Source: Diplonema papillatum
Taxonomy: Eukaryota > Euglenozoa > Diplonemea > Diplonemida > Diplonemidae
DNA: 64,000 bases
Assembly (NCBI GenBank): GCA_030068145.1
Contig: JAPJBO010000305.1
Location: forward strand, 62,001 to 126,000
Direction of reading: 5' to 3'
Below are positions 49,157 to 60,035 of the stretch, piece after piece; positions within the stretch are counted from its first letter, which is position 1, and each line of letters opens with the position of its first letter. The position numbers were made by a program, and so were the translations under genes. Below the pieces are notes generated by a model. That model worked only from the letters and a program-made list of their open reading frames with translations. It was not told the origin of the DNA and searched no databases.

Positions 49157-49192
<36 letters not shown>
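49157..49192 (+). repeat. Poly-C run
   Basis: About 34 C residues, able to form i-motif/G-quadruplex structure; length may be unreliable in the assembly. Confidence 0.85.
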
Positions 49193-49193
<1 letters not shown>

Positions 49194-50084
49194 GCCCACC
49201 CCCCGAAGGATCTGAAGTTTCTTCTAGTTTACTGGTTGGTTGCCTAGCTTTTTTTCTCTTCTCGTTGTTCTTTTTTTTTTCTTGTTCTCCTTCTCTCTCT
49301 GTCCTTTTTTGCCGCTTTCTATTTCGGTTCTTGTTTTCTCAGTCCGGGTAGTGAAGTTGTCCCCTTTTTCTTGGAAGCAAGCGATTGCGACTGCAAGGCA
49401 TTGGCACTGGCATCATCATTCAGGTCTTGGCTTGGGTCTTCGACTGCATGCAGTTCGCCTCGAAGTGATCAATCGGGAAGGGGATACTAAAGAAAAGAGT
49501 GAATGGCCAAAACTCGTTAAGTTGCTCACTAACGAAGTGGAATCGAGTGTACCTGTTGACCGTGTGCCAGCGAAGAACGCCCCGACCTTGTATGGCGACA
49601 GCCACAGACCGGAGTCTTAAGGCAATCAAGGGAACACAGATACAAGACCAGCGGAATTACCAGCACTTGTCACTCAACCGAACTCAGTTCAACTGAGAAA
49701 ACGCAGTGTCCTCGTTTGTCAGACGCAAGTACCGCGGAAATGACAAGACACAATTAGGCAACACAACTGCCACTACCGCAGAACGATACACATAAACTAG
49801 TGTACGTTACTTTTACGACAATGGTCGCCCCGGAGGCTTTAAAACCCCTAACCGAACTTACACTCTGACAAAAGGCTTGGCGTGGACGGGGTGGGGGTAG
49901 CCAAGGGGATCAGCAGAGCCACCATTCATTGTTAGGAGTCGACCCGCCCCCTCTCTAAGGAGGATACCGCAGGCTTCGCGGTGCCGCAGGGCGTAATTGC
50001 TCGGGTCCGGGACCCCGCGCGGGTCCCTCCCCACCCCCCGTTCTCCTCCTATCGTATGAGAGACGGTGTTCTGTTTGGACTGAG

Positions 50085-50238
50085 ATTTTGGACCAAGATT
50101 CGAGACTGAGATTTTGGATTAAGATTTGAGACTAAGATTTTAGGCTAAGATTTTAGGCTAAGATTTTAGACTAAGATTTTAGGCTAAGATTTTAGGCTAA
50201 GATTGTAGACTAAGATTTTAGTCTAAGATTTTAGACTA
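50085..50238 (+). repeat. 13-bp AT-rich tandem array before the FYVE gene
   Basis: About eleven imperfect copies of AAGATTTTAGRCT. It ends only about 40 bases before the ATG of the FYVE gene and so lies in its promoter or leader region. Confidence 0.9.
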
Positions 50239-50278
50239 GACAGAACGCGAGGGCGACGGAGTCACAGAGGCTCTCCAG

Positions 50279-51574
50279 ATGTGGAGAACGGTGACCCGCC
50301 TGTTGAGCGGCACGCCGGATAATTGGGTGGAAGCGTTCGAATGCATGTGCTGCGACCGCGAGTTCACGGTCTACCGGCGGAAGCACCACTGCCGGGCCTG
50401 CGGGAAGGCCGTGTGCGGTCGGTGCTGGGACGCGCAGCGCAACTTCCGCTGCGTGTTCTGCCTGCTGTCGGAAGACGTGCAGCTCTGGGGCCCGTGCGAG
50501 ACCGCGTCGCTCGAGCGGGGCGACATCTCGGTGGGCATGGCGGTCGGCCCGCGCGGCGTGACGAGGGCGGTCATCAAAGCCACGCGGCTGCCATTGGTGC
50601 TGCCGCTGGGGTCGTGGGTGCTCACCTGCAACGGCGCCCTCGTCCACACCGCGCAGGAGTTCGACAAATACATCTCCGAAGAGCCGTCGCCGGTCATCCC
50701 GGTCGTCCAGCTCCGGAAACGCCTCCGCTCACAGTACGTGGTAGAGGTCTACGCGAAGCCATCGGTCACCCTCACCCTCACCCTCGACTCCGACACGCAC
50801 AACGGCGAGCCCAAGTGGCGGTGCTCTGAAGGCGGCGTCATGGTGTCCGACGACCAGCGCTGGGTCCTGGAGGGAAAGCTGCGGAGCGGCCGGAGCCCCG
50901 GGCTGCTCCCCGAGGACGCCGCGCAGTGGGAGCACTGCGCGAACGGGCGGTGGAAGCGGTGCGGCGTGCGGTTCGTCTCCGCCGACGCCGCCGTGCGGAA
51001 AGACGCGAAGGTGGCGGTCCTCACCGCCGTCGAGCCCAAGCGCCTGTGGCACGGCGCCACGGTGAACAACGTGAACCACACGATGGTCACGGTCCGATTC
51101 GACGGGGCCGTTCGGCCTGAAGAGACGATAGACGCGAGCTCCGGTCGGGTTGTGCCGGAGGTCCGCCTCGATTTGCCGGCGGGGGACCCGCCAGCCGCGG
51201 ACGGCGAGCGGCCGGCGAAGAAGAAGGAGAAGAAGGCGAAGAAGGACAAGAAGGACAAAAAAGCGAAGAAGTCCGGCAAACCGCCCGTCCCCCCGGCCCC
51301 GCCCCCCGCGGCGCCCGCCTTGCTCCGCTCGGGCAGCACGCGCCTGCAGCCGGCGCAGAACGGCGGCGGCGGTGACGGTTGCCGCGTGAAGCGGGCGTCG
51401 TCGCTGGTCGGCGACGCCGGCGCGCAGCCGGCGCCCGCCGCGTCTGTCTTCGACAGCAGCTCTTCCGGTTCGGACTCCAGCGGCCCGGGCCTCAGGCACG
51501 TCACCATGACGCGCGCGCGCCCGCAAACACGGCCTCCCTCATCATACGCTGGCATCCGGCTTGCCAAGACGTAG
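50279..51574 (+). CDS. FYVE-type zinc-finger protein
   Basis: Single exon, 431 residues. Residues 16-61 form a FYVE-type finger with all eight ligands in classic spacing: C22, C25, C38, C41, C46, C49, C58, C61, and the lipid-contact motif RRKHHCR at 33-39. The usual WxxD is WVEA, so the Asp is missing, and the RVC motif is FRC; phosphatidylinositol-3-phosphate binding is likely but not assured. Residues 75-290 are a structured region of unknown type. Residues about 310-335 are a Lys-rich block (KKKEKKAKKDKKDKKAKK), then a Pro/Ala and Ser-rich tail. Suggested site: endosomal membranes. CTCCAG directly abuts the ATG, which may be a splice acceptor. Antisense frames are shadows. Confidence 0.85.
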   Translation: MWRTVTRLLSGTPDNWVEAFECMCCDREFTVYRRKHHCRACGKAVCGRCWDAQRNFRCVFCLLSEDVQLWGPCETASLERGDISVGMAVGPRGVTRAVIKATRLPLVLPLGSWVLTCNGALVHTAQEFDKYISEEPSPVIPVVQLRKRLRSQYVVEVYAKPSVTLTLTLDSDTHNGEPKWRCSEGGVMVSDDQRWVLEGKLRSGRSPGLLPEDAAQWEHCANGRWKRCGVRFVSADAAVRKDAKVAVLTAVEPKRLWHGATVNNVNHTMVTVRFDGAVRPEETIDASSGRVVPEVRLDLPAGDPPAADGERPAKKKEKKAKKDKKDKKAKKSGKPPVPPAPPPAAPALLRSGSTRLQPAQNGGGGDGCRVKRASSLVGDAGAQPAPAASVFDSSSSGSDSSGPGLRHVTMTRARPQTRPPSSYAGIRLAKT

Positions 51575-51774
51575 GCATTATTCTCCTGCGCTAGGAAAGT
51601 AGCTAGCAGAACTGTCGTCATGCACTCCTTTTCTGCGAGTCTATGCGACTAGGTCGTAAGAGCCGAACTTGAGCCTCCTCGAGTTGCTTGATCACTAGGC
51701 GTCCGATCTGATGAGCGGCACCCTCCGCATTCTTTGCGGGCAAAACCTTCGCTGACCCCTTCCCCCGCCGCCGC

Positions 51775-52080
51775 CTTGCTCGCAGGCAGCCGGCGCACGC
51801 TGCGCAGAACGGGGCCGGCGGCGGCGGCGGCTGCCGCGCGAAGCGGGCGTCGTCGCTGGTCGGTGGTGCCGGCGAGCAGCCGGCGCCTGCCGCGTCTGTC
51901 TTCGACAGCTGCTCTTCCGGTTCGGACTCGAGCCCGGGTCTCAGGCACGTCACCATGACGCGCGCGCGCCCGCAAACACGCCCCCTCCTCATACGCTGGT
52001 ACCCGGCTTGTCAAGACGTAGCTAGGCGTCCGATCTGATGAACGGCACGTTTGGCCTCCTTGCGGACAAAAACCTTTCAG
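51775..52080 (+). pseudogene. Tandem duplicate of the 3' end of the FYVE gene
   Basis: Repeats the last about 235 bases of the coding region and the following 3' sequence (from GCAGCCGGCGC to TCAAGACGTAG, then TAGGCGTCCGATCTGATGA). The product segment equals KRASSLVG, ASVFDSCSSGSDSSPGLRH and TMTRARPQTR with small changes, but there is no start or finger domain. Relative to the parent it lacks about 125 bases after the stop. It may serve as an alternative 3' end or be debris. Confidence 0.85.
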
Positions 52081-53169
52081 GGCCGCGAGACTGACTCTGG
52101 AGACGACGCCTGCACTAGGTTAGGCCGAAGGAGATATGAGCCATTCCGGGCATTGCGTGCTACCGACAGAGCGGTCCATGCATTCCTTCTTCACTCTTGC
52201 CACGACTGAGCGCAAGTGCAGTATCCCGCGAACCCGGTTTGCCGGTTTGCGTGTCGGATGGCGGACTGCTCAAACCCTCGTCCACGCAGCAACTCTTGCC
52301 TAGTGCCGGCGAAGCGCGAAAATAAATGTCGCTGCGTTTTATAGCAATGGCAAACCGTCTAATGCGAATGCCAAAGGACGGCTGCCTGAAACCGCAAGCC
52401 CCTGGATTCCATGCAAGTACCGCCGCCTAGGTGGGTGCATGCTTGAATACACACCTGTATCTCATGACAGCATCCTTATCCTCGTCCGCCTAGCCCTGTT
52501 TTGGCCGCTTCGTTCAAGGCCAGCAATCAAGTGCTTAAACCTTTTCCTCTTGCGTTTTCCACTCTTTTTGGCCCACAAAGAAAGACGTGGGCGGGCAAAT
52601 TGCACAGAGAGGGTGTCCTCGCGTTCATCGACAGAGGATTCAGCAGATTTTACAGCATACGTTTTGATTGGTCCGTCAGAAAAGTTGACGGAAGACTGCT
52701 GTCAGGGTCTGCTACCAGGCTTACTCGGCTGCGATCACGTTCGTGGCACAGCAACGGTCGCAATGCTGCTCTTCTGTGGTGTCACGGTGCAGCAACGCTT
52801 CGCAGGGATGCTCCGGAGGAGGACTGCTAGGCTCACCTAGCTGCCAGGCTCTCGTGGCACAGCACTACAAAGGCCGAGGAGAAGAAGGAGCTCTGCAAAT
52901 ATTCGCGAGTTTGCTCATGGCATGGCTTACAGAGCCCAGCACACATTCATTCGCGTTCAAGGGGACACAATGGGCTCCCGGGAATTAGGAGGAAAGCCGC
53001 TGCCGGAAGGCCGCCTCACCTGTTTTCACTCGAGCAGCCCTACAGAGTGCATTTGAATGAGCAGTCGACGGCTGGTCCCTTAGTGCCGTCCCTACCTTCG
53101 GCAGATAGCGACGGAACCGGTGCCAGCTTTGAAGTGTTTTTTGAATCAACAAACCGCTAATCAATGCAG
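52081..53169. other. Intergenic, no recognised gene
   Basis: Frames of up to 133 codons (52439-52840) show no motif. The sequence diverges completely from the upstream flanks of the other calreticulin copies. Confidence 0.5.
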
Positions 53170-53201
53170 GCATCTAAGCTATCTTGAAAGACATTTTAAC
53201 A
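53170..53201 (+). promoter_or_regulatory. 32-nt leader of calreticulin copy 1, starting after an AG
   Basis: Homology among the three copies begins exactly after CAATGCAG here, ATTACAG at copy 2 (58366) and ACTACAG at copy 3 (62093); each leader is 32 nt. That is the pattern expected of a 3' splice site for a spliced leader or 5'-UTR intron. Confidence 0.6.
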
Positions 53202-54341
53202 ATGCGGGTGTTGTCACTTGCGCTTATGGCGCTGGCGGTGGCCGGCGAGACGTACTTCAAGGAAACATTCGACGGCGCGTGGGACAAGCGATGGACGCCG
53301 TCTGCGAAGGAAGGACTCGGCAAGTTCGTGAAGGCGCACAGCGAGCTCTCGGACGTTGAAGGTCTGAAGACGTCGGAGGACGCGAAGTTCTACGCCATCT
53401 CTGCGCAGACGGACAAGGAGTACACGAACAAGGACAAGGACCTCGTGGTGTCGTTCACAGTGCAGCACGCGCAGGGGATCGACTGTGGTGGTGGCTACTT
53501 GAAGGTGATGCCGAAGACGGACGCGGCTGCGTTCACCGGCGACTCTGAGTACTTCATGATGTTCGGACCGGACATCTGCGGATACACGAAGAAGATCCAC
53601 CTGATCTTCGGCTACAACGGCAAGAACCTGCTGTGGAAGAAGGAGCCGAAGTGCGAGAGCGACAAGCTGACCCACTTGTACACGGTGATTGTGAGACCGG
53701 ACGGAACGTACGAAGTGCAGGTGGACGGAGCGAAGAAGGAGAGCGGGAAGCTTGAGGACGACTGGGCGTTCTTGGAGCCGAAGGAGATCGACGACCCGTC
53801 TGACAAGAAGCCTGCTGACTGGGTTGACGAGGCGCAGATGGACGATCCGGAGGACAAGAAGCCTGCTGGCTACGACGACATCGCTGCCTCGATCCCGGAC
53901 CCGCAGGCGGAGAAGCCGGAGGACTGGGATGAGGATGAGGACGGTGAGTGGGAGGCACCGACGATCCCCAACCCGGAGTACAAGGGCCCGTGGGCACCGA
54001 AGAAGATCCCCAACCCGGCTTACAAGGGCCCGTGGGCGGCGAAGAAGATCGCGAACCCGGAGTACAAGGAGGACAAGGAATTGTACCTGACCAGGAAGCC
54101 GCTGAGTACCGTCGGGTTCGACTTGTGGCAGGTGAAGTCGGGCACCATCTTCAACAACATCATCATCTCCGACAGCGTTGACGAGGTGAAGGCCTTCAAC
54201 GACGCGACGTGGGGCAAGATGAAGGACGGCGAGAAAGCCGAGTTTGAGAAGGCTGAGGCCGCTGCGAAGAAGGCCGCCGACGAGGCTGCCGCCTCCAACG
54301 CTGCCGCGGCGACTGAGGAGGAAGAAGAGGACGAAGAGTAG
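53202..54341 (+). CDS. Calreticulin, copy 1 (no KDEL-type tail)
   Basis: 379 residues, single exon. Signal peptide about 1-15 (MRVLSLALMALAVAG). N-domain with YFKETFDGAWDKRW, the conserved C95-GGGYLKV, MFGPDIC126G and HLIFGYNGKN; the two Cys match the family disulphide pair. P-domain about 195-290 with three DDP/DPQAEKP-DW repeats and three IPNPxYKGPW repeats. C-domain about 290-379 with GFDLWQVKSGTIFNN, an Ala/Lys helix and an acidic end EEEEEDEE. Calreticulin is an ER lectin chaperone and calcium store. The family's HDEL/KDEL retrieval signal is absent, so retention in the ER is uncertain. The start is the ATG 32 nt after the acceptor. The acidic C-domain is also much shorter than in animals. 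Confidence 0.95.
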   Translation: MRVLSLALMALAVAGETYFKETFDGAWDKRWTPSAKEGLGKFVKAHSELSDVEGLKTSEDAKFYAISAQTDKEYTNKDKDLVVSFTVQHAQGIDCGGGYLKVMPKTDAAAFTGDSEYFMMFGPDICGYTKKIHLIFGYNGKNLLWKKEPKCESDKLTHLYTVIVRPDGTYEVQVDGAKKESGKLEDDWAFLEPKEIDDPSDKKPADWVDEAQMDDPEDKKPAGYDDIAASIPDPQAEKPEDWDEDEDGEWEAPTIPNPEYKGPWAPKKIPNPAYKGPWAAKKIANPEYKEDKELYLTRKPLSTVGFDLWQVKSGTIFNNIIISDSVDEVKAFNDATWGKMKDGEKAEFEKAEAAAKKAADEAAASNAAAATEEEEEDEE

Positions 54342-55261
54342 ACGTCGCAACCCATTCTCATTCTCCGATCTCCAAAGAGCTGCACTGACGAGTTCCGAAC
54401 ATGGACACGTGCCTTCGCGTCCTTCCTTTTCACTCCATTGCAGCTTCGTGATCCGGGGCTCAGCAGTGCGGGCGTCACAAGGCTTGCGGGCACGTGTTGA
54501 TGGACCTTTACGGGCTCCTTTTTTTTCCCTCTACCTTCTTTTTTCTTTTTTTGTGCCTGCTTCCTTTCTTTTTTTTTGCTTGTTTGTGCCACATGGTTTC
54601 CCCTCCGAATGCCAATGGGGTGCGCTGGCGCCGTAGAGGCGGGGGACAAGGACGCAAGTCTCTTCCAATAAGCGCGCCCCCCCCCATCTCGCACACACGC
54701 GAGTATGGCGGGACACGACGGCCGCCGGCCAAACCAGACTCGCATCGCTGTCCTGTTTGCAGACACTCAGTTACCACTCTGTTGAGTGGTCCGCCTCATG
54801 TGTCCGTGGCTTCACGGACCGAAACACGGCGCAGATACGACGCACTGTCGAGCACACATACCATTCCAAGCACGTTCTTTGCGTTTCCAATCACGCACAC
54901 ACGCAAAAACGGGGAAACTGCAGGGCCGCCGCTTCTTTTATTTAGCTATCTCAACCAGTCAAATAAAAGAAGAAGCGAAACGAAAACGAAAAAAAAGGAG
55001 GCAGCCTTTCTTTTTTTTTTTTTTGGCTTCGGAGCTGTACTACAGCTGGGTTTTGTTTTGCGCTCGCTATCCCACTTCCCTTTTGGCGTTTCGAACCTCA
55101 AACGCGTGCGCTTGCCTGATCCGAGTACAGCAAGTCTTCGGAGGGAACACGCGATTGCGAATGTCATGAAGGAGCTTCCTCGTGCGAGCGTTGTCCATGT
55201 CGGAAGATTGTCACAGGAGCAGCTGTGCCGTGTGTCAATCGTGATTCGCCTCGGCGCTGAC

Positions 55262-55640
55262 TGCTTTGAGAGATACTGCTGGCACTCTGAATACCCATTG
55301 GCTATGATCCGCCGGCGCTGATCTGCCCTGCAAGAGACACTGCTTTGGAGGGGGGACTGCTCGCTTCGTGCTGTTCTGCCCTACAAGAGACACTGCTTGG
55401 CACTCTCTGCATACCCATTGACTGTGGTCCGTTTCGGCGACGACCTCTTCGGAAGAGGGACACTGCTTGACACTCTCTAAATACCCATTGACTACGATCC
55501 GCTTCGGTGTTCACTGCTTCGGAAGAGGGACACTGCTTGACACTCTCTGAATACCCATTGTCTATGATCTGCTGCAGTGCTGACTGCTTTGGAAGAGGCT
55601 CTCTCTGAATACCCATTGCGCGCCTGGACATGTGTGCGCA
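55262..55640 (+). repeat. Tandem array of ~77-bp units
   Basis: Four to five imperfect units with AGAGRGACACTGCTTG, CACTCTCTGAATACCCATTG and TATGATCCGCTTCGG cores. Confidence 0.85.
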
Positions 55641-56454
55641 TGTAGTATACAACGTAGTGCTGCCTTCGGAGCCGTAGGCGCCGACCCGGTGTGCGAATTA
55701 AACTCATAATTAATGCGCCGTTCTACCCAACGGACCTCGGCTACGTTCTGCTGACGCTTCGGGATCCTCGGTTGTGCTCCTTAGCTGGATTGCTAGATCG
55801 ATGGGAAGAGCTGGCCGGCGTGTGGGCACGGGCGAATGCGGCCGCCATGGCGCTGCGGTTGTGGACCGGGCCTGTGCTACCGCGAGCAGACAGGCTGCAT
55901 GCGCGACCGTTAGCTACGACCGGCGTGTGGGCACGGGCTTGCCGTGGGCCCGAGCGCGCCATTCACGCGGTACCATGGGATTGTCCCAATGGCTCCTATC
56001 CGAATGATCCTTTGCCAGCAGAGAAGGCCGGCCCGGGCCAGCACCTACGGGCGGCGGGCCGGCACGACCAGACACCGCATATCCAGCGCAGCGACGCAGG
56101 AACACGCCAGGTTGCAGAGCTGCGACCACCCGACGGATAATTCAACAACACGCCGTATTTGGAATATTTCTGACTCTTGCAATGGATAAACAGGAAAGTC
56201 CCTGAACAGGAAAATCCCCTGACTTGAAGTAGTAGTTTGACTGAGCCCCTCCGGAGAACGGCCCACCACATTGTTCCCGACTTTTCAACCCGGATCACTG
56301 GGTCGCGTCCGTCTGTTTGGTCGCCTATCAGCTGGTTTCCGCTTTTCCTATGTTCCACACGTCGCCGCCTCTGCTGGCGCGGGGTTCAGCATCCAGACTT
56401 TTGAAAACCCGGGTTTCTCTATCCTCCCCCAGCAAATACGTACAATAGTATAGC

Positions 56455-57664
56455 TACACGACGCACTAGTTATGGGAGTTCACTAGTTATTAACTAGCTC
56501 AATGACTAGTGAAATTTATAACTTGCTCGGACATAACTAGCAACTAGCATATAACTAGCAGAGCTAGTTATATAACTAGCTCGTGCTAGTTATATAACTA
56601 GCTCTGCTAGTTATATAGCTAGCTCTGCTAGTTATATAACTAGCTTCCCAGTAGAATAACCAGTGAAATACAGTGAAACTGCATTGAGCTGAGTCAAAAA
56701 GGACGGTGTCTTCCAACTTCAGCGCTCAGACTGGGTATCCCGGCCCGCTTTTTCTTGCTATCTGCTGCTCGGCTGTCTCGGTTGTCTCTTCGTCAAGCAA
56801 GAATGTGACAATCGATCTAAGCAGAAAGGATTTGAAGAACTGTAGAAGGAGACTGTACACAAATTTCCATCAGGTTTCTGCTGTGGGAGAAGTTTCCATC
56901 AATCGTATCCGGAACAAAAAGCTTCCCAACTTTTTGGCCATAAGAAATTTGCGCCCAACGTTTTTCACCATAAGAAATTTCCGCCGGTAGTTTCTGCCAT
57001 GAGAAATTTCCATCAGGTTTGTGCCACGAGAGAAATCTCCACCATAATAGTTTCCGTTGTAAAAAGATTTTGCCCACAATTTCCCGTGAGGAAATTTCTG
57101 CCGGTAGTTTTCGCGACCCCCACCAGCTTTTCGTGAGAGAAATTTCCACCAATAGTTTCTGTTGTAGAAAGTTTCCACCAACAATTTCCCACGAAAGAAA
57201 TTTCCGCAAGTAGTTTCCGCCACGAGAAAGTTTCCATCAGGTTTCTGTCATGAGAGAACTTTCCACCAATAGTTTCCGTTATGAAAAAAAATCCAAGAGT
57301 TTCTGTCGTGAGAGAATTTTCAACCAATAGATGCTGCCAGTAGTTTCCACCGTGGTGCTCACCAGTGGCTTCACTTCATCACTAACAAAAAGGGACGTAC
57401 GACTTTTTTTTGACACATCGGGGTTTCCCGGTGTCTGACACCGGGACACTGGGTTTTAAAGTCCTGGTCTTTCAAGCTGTGGTGGGCTTCAATGCATTTT
57501 ACCCTAAAAACGCCTACAGGAGCTAGTTATATAACTAGCTTGTGCTAGTTATATATAACTAGCTCGTGCTAGTTATGTGCTAGTCACAAGTTATCAAATA
57601 TAACTAGTTATAAAATAGCTAGTTATTTTCACAAGTTATGTACCTTACTAGTGCGTCGTGTATT
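56455..57664. mobile_element. Inverted-repeat element with CTAGTTATATAACTAG palindrome arrays
   Basis: Ends: ACACGACGCACTAGTTA on the left and ACTAGTGCGTCGTGTAT on the right, inverted. Next to each end is an array of AGCTAGTTATATAACTAG palindromes separated by CTGCT or CGTGCT (56530-56645; 57520-57620). The centre carries the GGAAATTT minisatellite in reverse orientation (56880-57340) and the CCCGGTGTC hairpin (57430-57450). No transposase; a composite non-autonomous element. Confidence 0.8.
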
Positions 57665-58365
57665 GTATTTGACCCCCCCCCCCCTAAAACGGCACAGGAC
57701 TGGTTCTCCATTGACAAACGCCTTGCTTAAGCTCGGCACCCGGTTGCTTTGGCAACCTGTCGCTTTTGTGACGCCACAAACTTCGTTTCCCGAGACGTTA
57801 CCATACGACCCAACCCCCGAACACCAAGAGAGGTACAGTTTGGAAGGGACTGCATGTCAAAGCAGGAAAAGGCATATGGAAACGCTCAGAACCGATAAAG
57901 AACAAAAAAAGTCGTAACCCAACACAGGACGAGAAGGAAGGAGCAGCACCACCAGAACCGAGAAAGAACAAAAAAAGAAGAATACTACGCACCAAACCCA
58001 CCACCCTCCCCAACCCGGGCTTCCTTTTTACCCCTGCAAACCCGTGAATAGGTGCTACGGGAGTATCTGGCAACCGCTGCTTAACAGTGCTCACGTGGAC
58101 GGTGTCTTCGGACAGCACCTCGTGATGTTCGCATCACAAAACAAAGAAGACAGTGAAATGGTCGTTACCTGGTCGGGTTTTGCTCGCGACCGTTTCCTGA
58201 ACAATCCTTCACTAAATCCGCGGTTAAATAACCTGGCCTCAGTGGTGCAAGCACCACGCGCTCTTCAAACCCAAGAAACATTTCCCCCCCAGTAGGGATC
58301 ACTTTGTATTTGTTTTCGAAGGAATCATCAGGTCTTCGTCCGCTTACCAAGGCTCATCATTACAG

Positions 58366-58397
58366 GTATCTAAGCTATCTTGAAAGACATTTTAACA
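58366..58397 (+). promoter_or_regulatory. 32-nt leader of calreticulin copy 2
   Basis: Identical to the copy 1 leader apart from the second base, beginning right after ATTACAG; upstream sequence is unrelated. Confidence 0.6.
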
Positions 58398-59537
58398 ATG
58401 CGGGTGTTGTCACTTGCGCTTATGGCGCTGGCGGTGGCCGGCGAGACGTACTTCAAGGAAACATTCGACGGCGCGTGGGACAAGCGATGGACGCCGTCTG
58501 CGAAGGAAGGACTCGGCAAGTTCGTGAAGGCGCACAGCGAGCTCTCGGACGTTGAAGGTCTGAAGACGTCGGAGGACGCGAAGTTCTACGCCATCTCTGC
58601 GCAGACGGACAAGGAGTACACGAACAAGGACAAGGACCTCGTGGTGTCGTTCACGGTGCAGCACGCGCAGGGGATCGACTGTGGTGGTGGCTACTTGAAG
58701 GTGATGCCGAAGACGGACGCGGCTGCGTTCACCGGCGACTCTGAGTACTTCATGATGTTCGGACCGGACATCTGCGGATACACGAAGAAGATCCACCTGA
58801 TCTTCGGCTACAACGGCAAGAACCTGCTGTGGAAGAAGGAGCCGAAGTGCGAGAGCGACAAGCTGACCCACTTGTACACGGTGATTGTGAGACCGGACGG
58901 AACGTACGAAGTGCAGGTGGACGGAGCGAAGAAGGAGAGCGGGAAGCTTGAGGACGACTGGGCGTTCTTGGAGCCGAAGGAGATCGACGACCCGTCTGAC
59001 AAGAAGCCTGCTGACTGGGTTGACGAGGCGCAGATGGACGATCCGGAGGACAAGAAGCCTGCTGGCTACGACGACATCGCTGCCTCGATCCCGGACCCGC
59101 AGGCGGAGAAGCCGGAGGACTGGGATGAGGATGAGGACGGTGAGTGGGAGGCACCGACGATCCCCAACCCGGAGTACAAGGGCCCGTGGGCACCGAAGAA
59201 GATCCCCAACCCGGCTTACAAGGGCCCGTGGGCGGCGAAGAAGATCGCGAACCCGGAGTACAAGGAGGACAAGGACTTGTACCTGACCAGGAAGCCGCTG
59301 AGCACCGTCGGGTTCGACTTGTGGCAGGTGAAGTCGGGCACCATCTTCAACAACATCATCATCTCCGACAGCGTTGACGAGGTGAAGGCCTTCAACGACG
59401 CGACGTGGGGCAAGATGAAGGACGGCGAGAAAGCCGAGTTTGAGAAGGCTGAGGCCGCTGCGAAGAAGGCCGCCGACGAGGCTGCCGCCTCCAACGCTGC
59501 CGCGGCGACTGAGGAGGAAGAAGAGGACGAAGACTGA
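58398..59537 (+). CDS. Calreticulin, copy 2 (no KDEL-type tail)
   Basis: 379 residues, nearly identical to copy 1 even at silent sites; the visible protein differences are Asp for Glu near residue 293 (KEDKDLYL) and a C-terminus ending EEEEEDED. Same signal peptide, paired Cys, P-domain repeats and missing KDEL motif. Its leader matches copy 1, but its 3' flank (TGATTTCTCGACCCTCC) is unrelated to copies 1 and 3, so the copy is a mosaic. Probably a functional duplicate that raises dosage. Confidence 0.95.
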   Translation: MRVLSLALMALAVAGETYFKETFDGAWDKRWTPSAKEGLGKFVKAHSELSDVEGLKTSEDAKFYAISAQTDKEYTNKDKDLVVSFTVQHAQGIDCGGGYLKVMPKTDAAAFTGDSEYFMMFGPDICGYTKKIHLIFGYNGKNLLWKKEPKCESDKLTHLYTVIVRPDGTYEVQVDGAKKESGKLEDDWAFLEPKEIDDPSDKKPADWVDEAQMDDPEDKKPAGYDDIAASIPDPQAEKPEDWDEDEDGEWEAPTIPNPEYKGPWAPKKIPNPAYKGPWAAKKIANPEYKEDKDLYLTRKPLSTVGFDLWQVKSGTIFNNIIISDSVDEVKAFNDATWGKMKDGEKAEFEKAEAAAKKAADEAAASNAAAATEEEEEDED

Positions 59538-59879
59538 TTTCTCGACCCTCCACCACCTTGATGATGATTGAGGGCACACCAAGGAATTCGTCGACGAAAA
59601 AACACAAAAGGGGAAACGGTTGCACACAGCCGTTCTCTCACCTTTTCGCTTCCCATTAGCTTTTTTTCCCTTTTCTGTTTCTGGTTTGCATTTTTTTTAG
59701 CAGTCGCTCAAGAAGCATCCGGAGCAGCGTCTAGCTGTTCGTTTTGTATTGGGCTAGCACGCCTGTGCGTGCTCGCCCACTGAACGTCTTGGCGCTCGTT
59801 TGTACGGTAACAGCTGCACACCCGTGCAAACGAAGCACCTTCCTTTTCGGCTGGACTGCCGATGGTTTTTTTCTTTTTG

Positions 59880-60035
59880 GGGAGTATGCAAATCCCGCAG
59901 GGAATAGTTGACCAGCTCTTTTGAGTTTGCACACTATTGCGGAAAACCGACGTTCCCCTTTCGTGAGAAAAAGCGAAAAATCTCTGCCCATCTGTTTTTG
60001 TCAAGGGCTGCGACTCAGCTATTCTCACGTGTTGG
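59880..60035 (+). repeat. Dispersed repeat, copy 2 of the 24555 sequence
   Basis: Direct copy of 24555-24745 with small deletions. Here it is not followed by a recognisable exon. Confidence 0.8.

Larger units (their letters stand above)
46989..50074. other. Intergenic, mostly repeats
   Basis: Contains copy 4 of the (CT)n-tailed repeat (47727-47792), the 48391-48525 and 48785-48950 dispersed repeats, and a poly-C run (49158-49191). Small frames such as 47072-47257 (Pro/Ser-rich) and 48048-48305 (ending in a signal-peptide-like stretch) lack support as genes. Confidence 0.5.
54342..58365. other. Spacer between calreticulin copies 1 and 2
   Basis: The first 150 bases resemble the 3' flank of copy 3 (GACGTCGCAACCCATTCTCA, CACTCCATTGCAGCTTCGTG) and are probably 3' UTR. 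The remainder holds a 77-bp tandem repeat and a 1.2-kb inverted-repeat element; no gene is recognised (the 55691-56140 frame lacks motifs). Confidence 0.55.
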
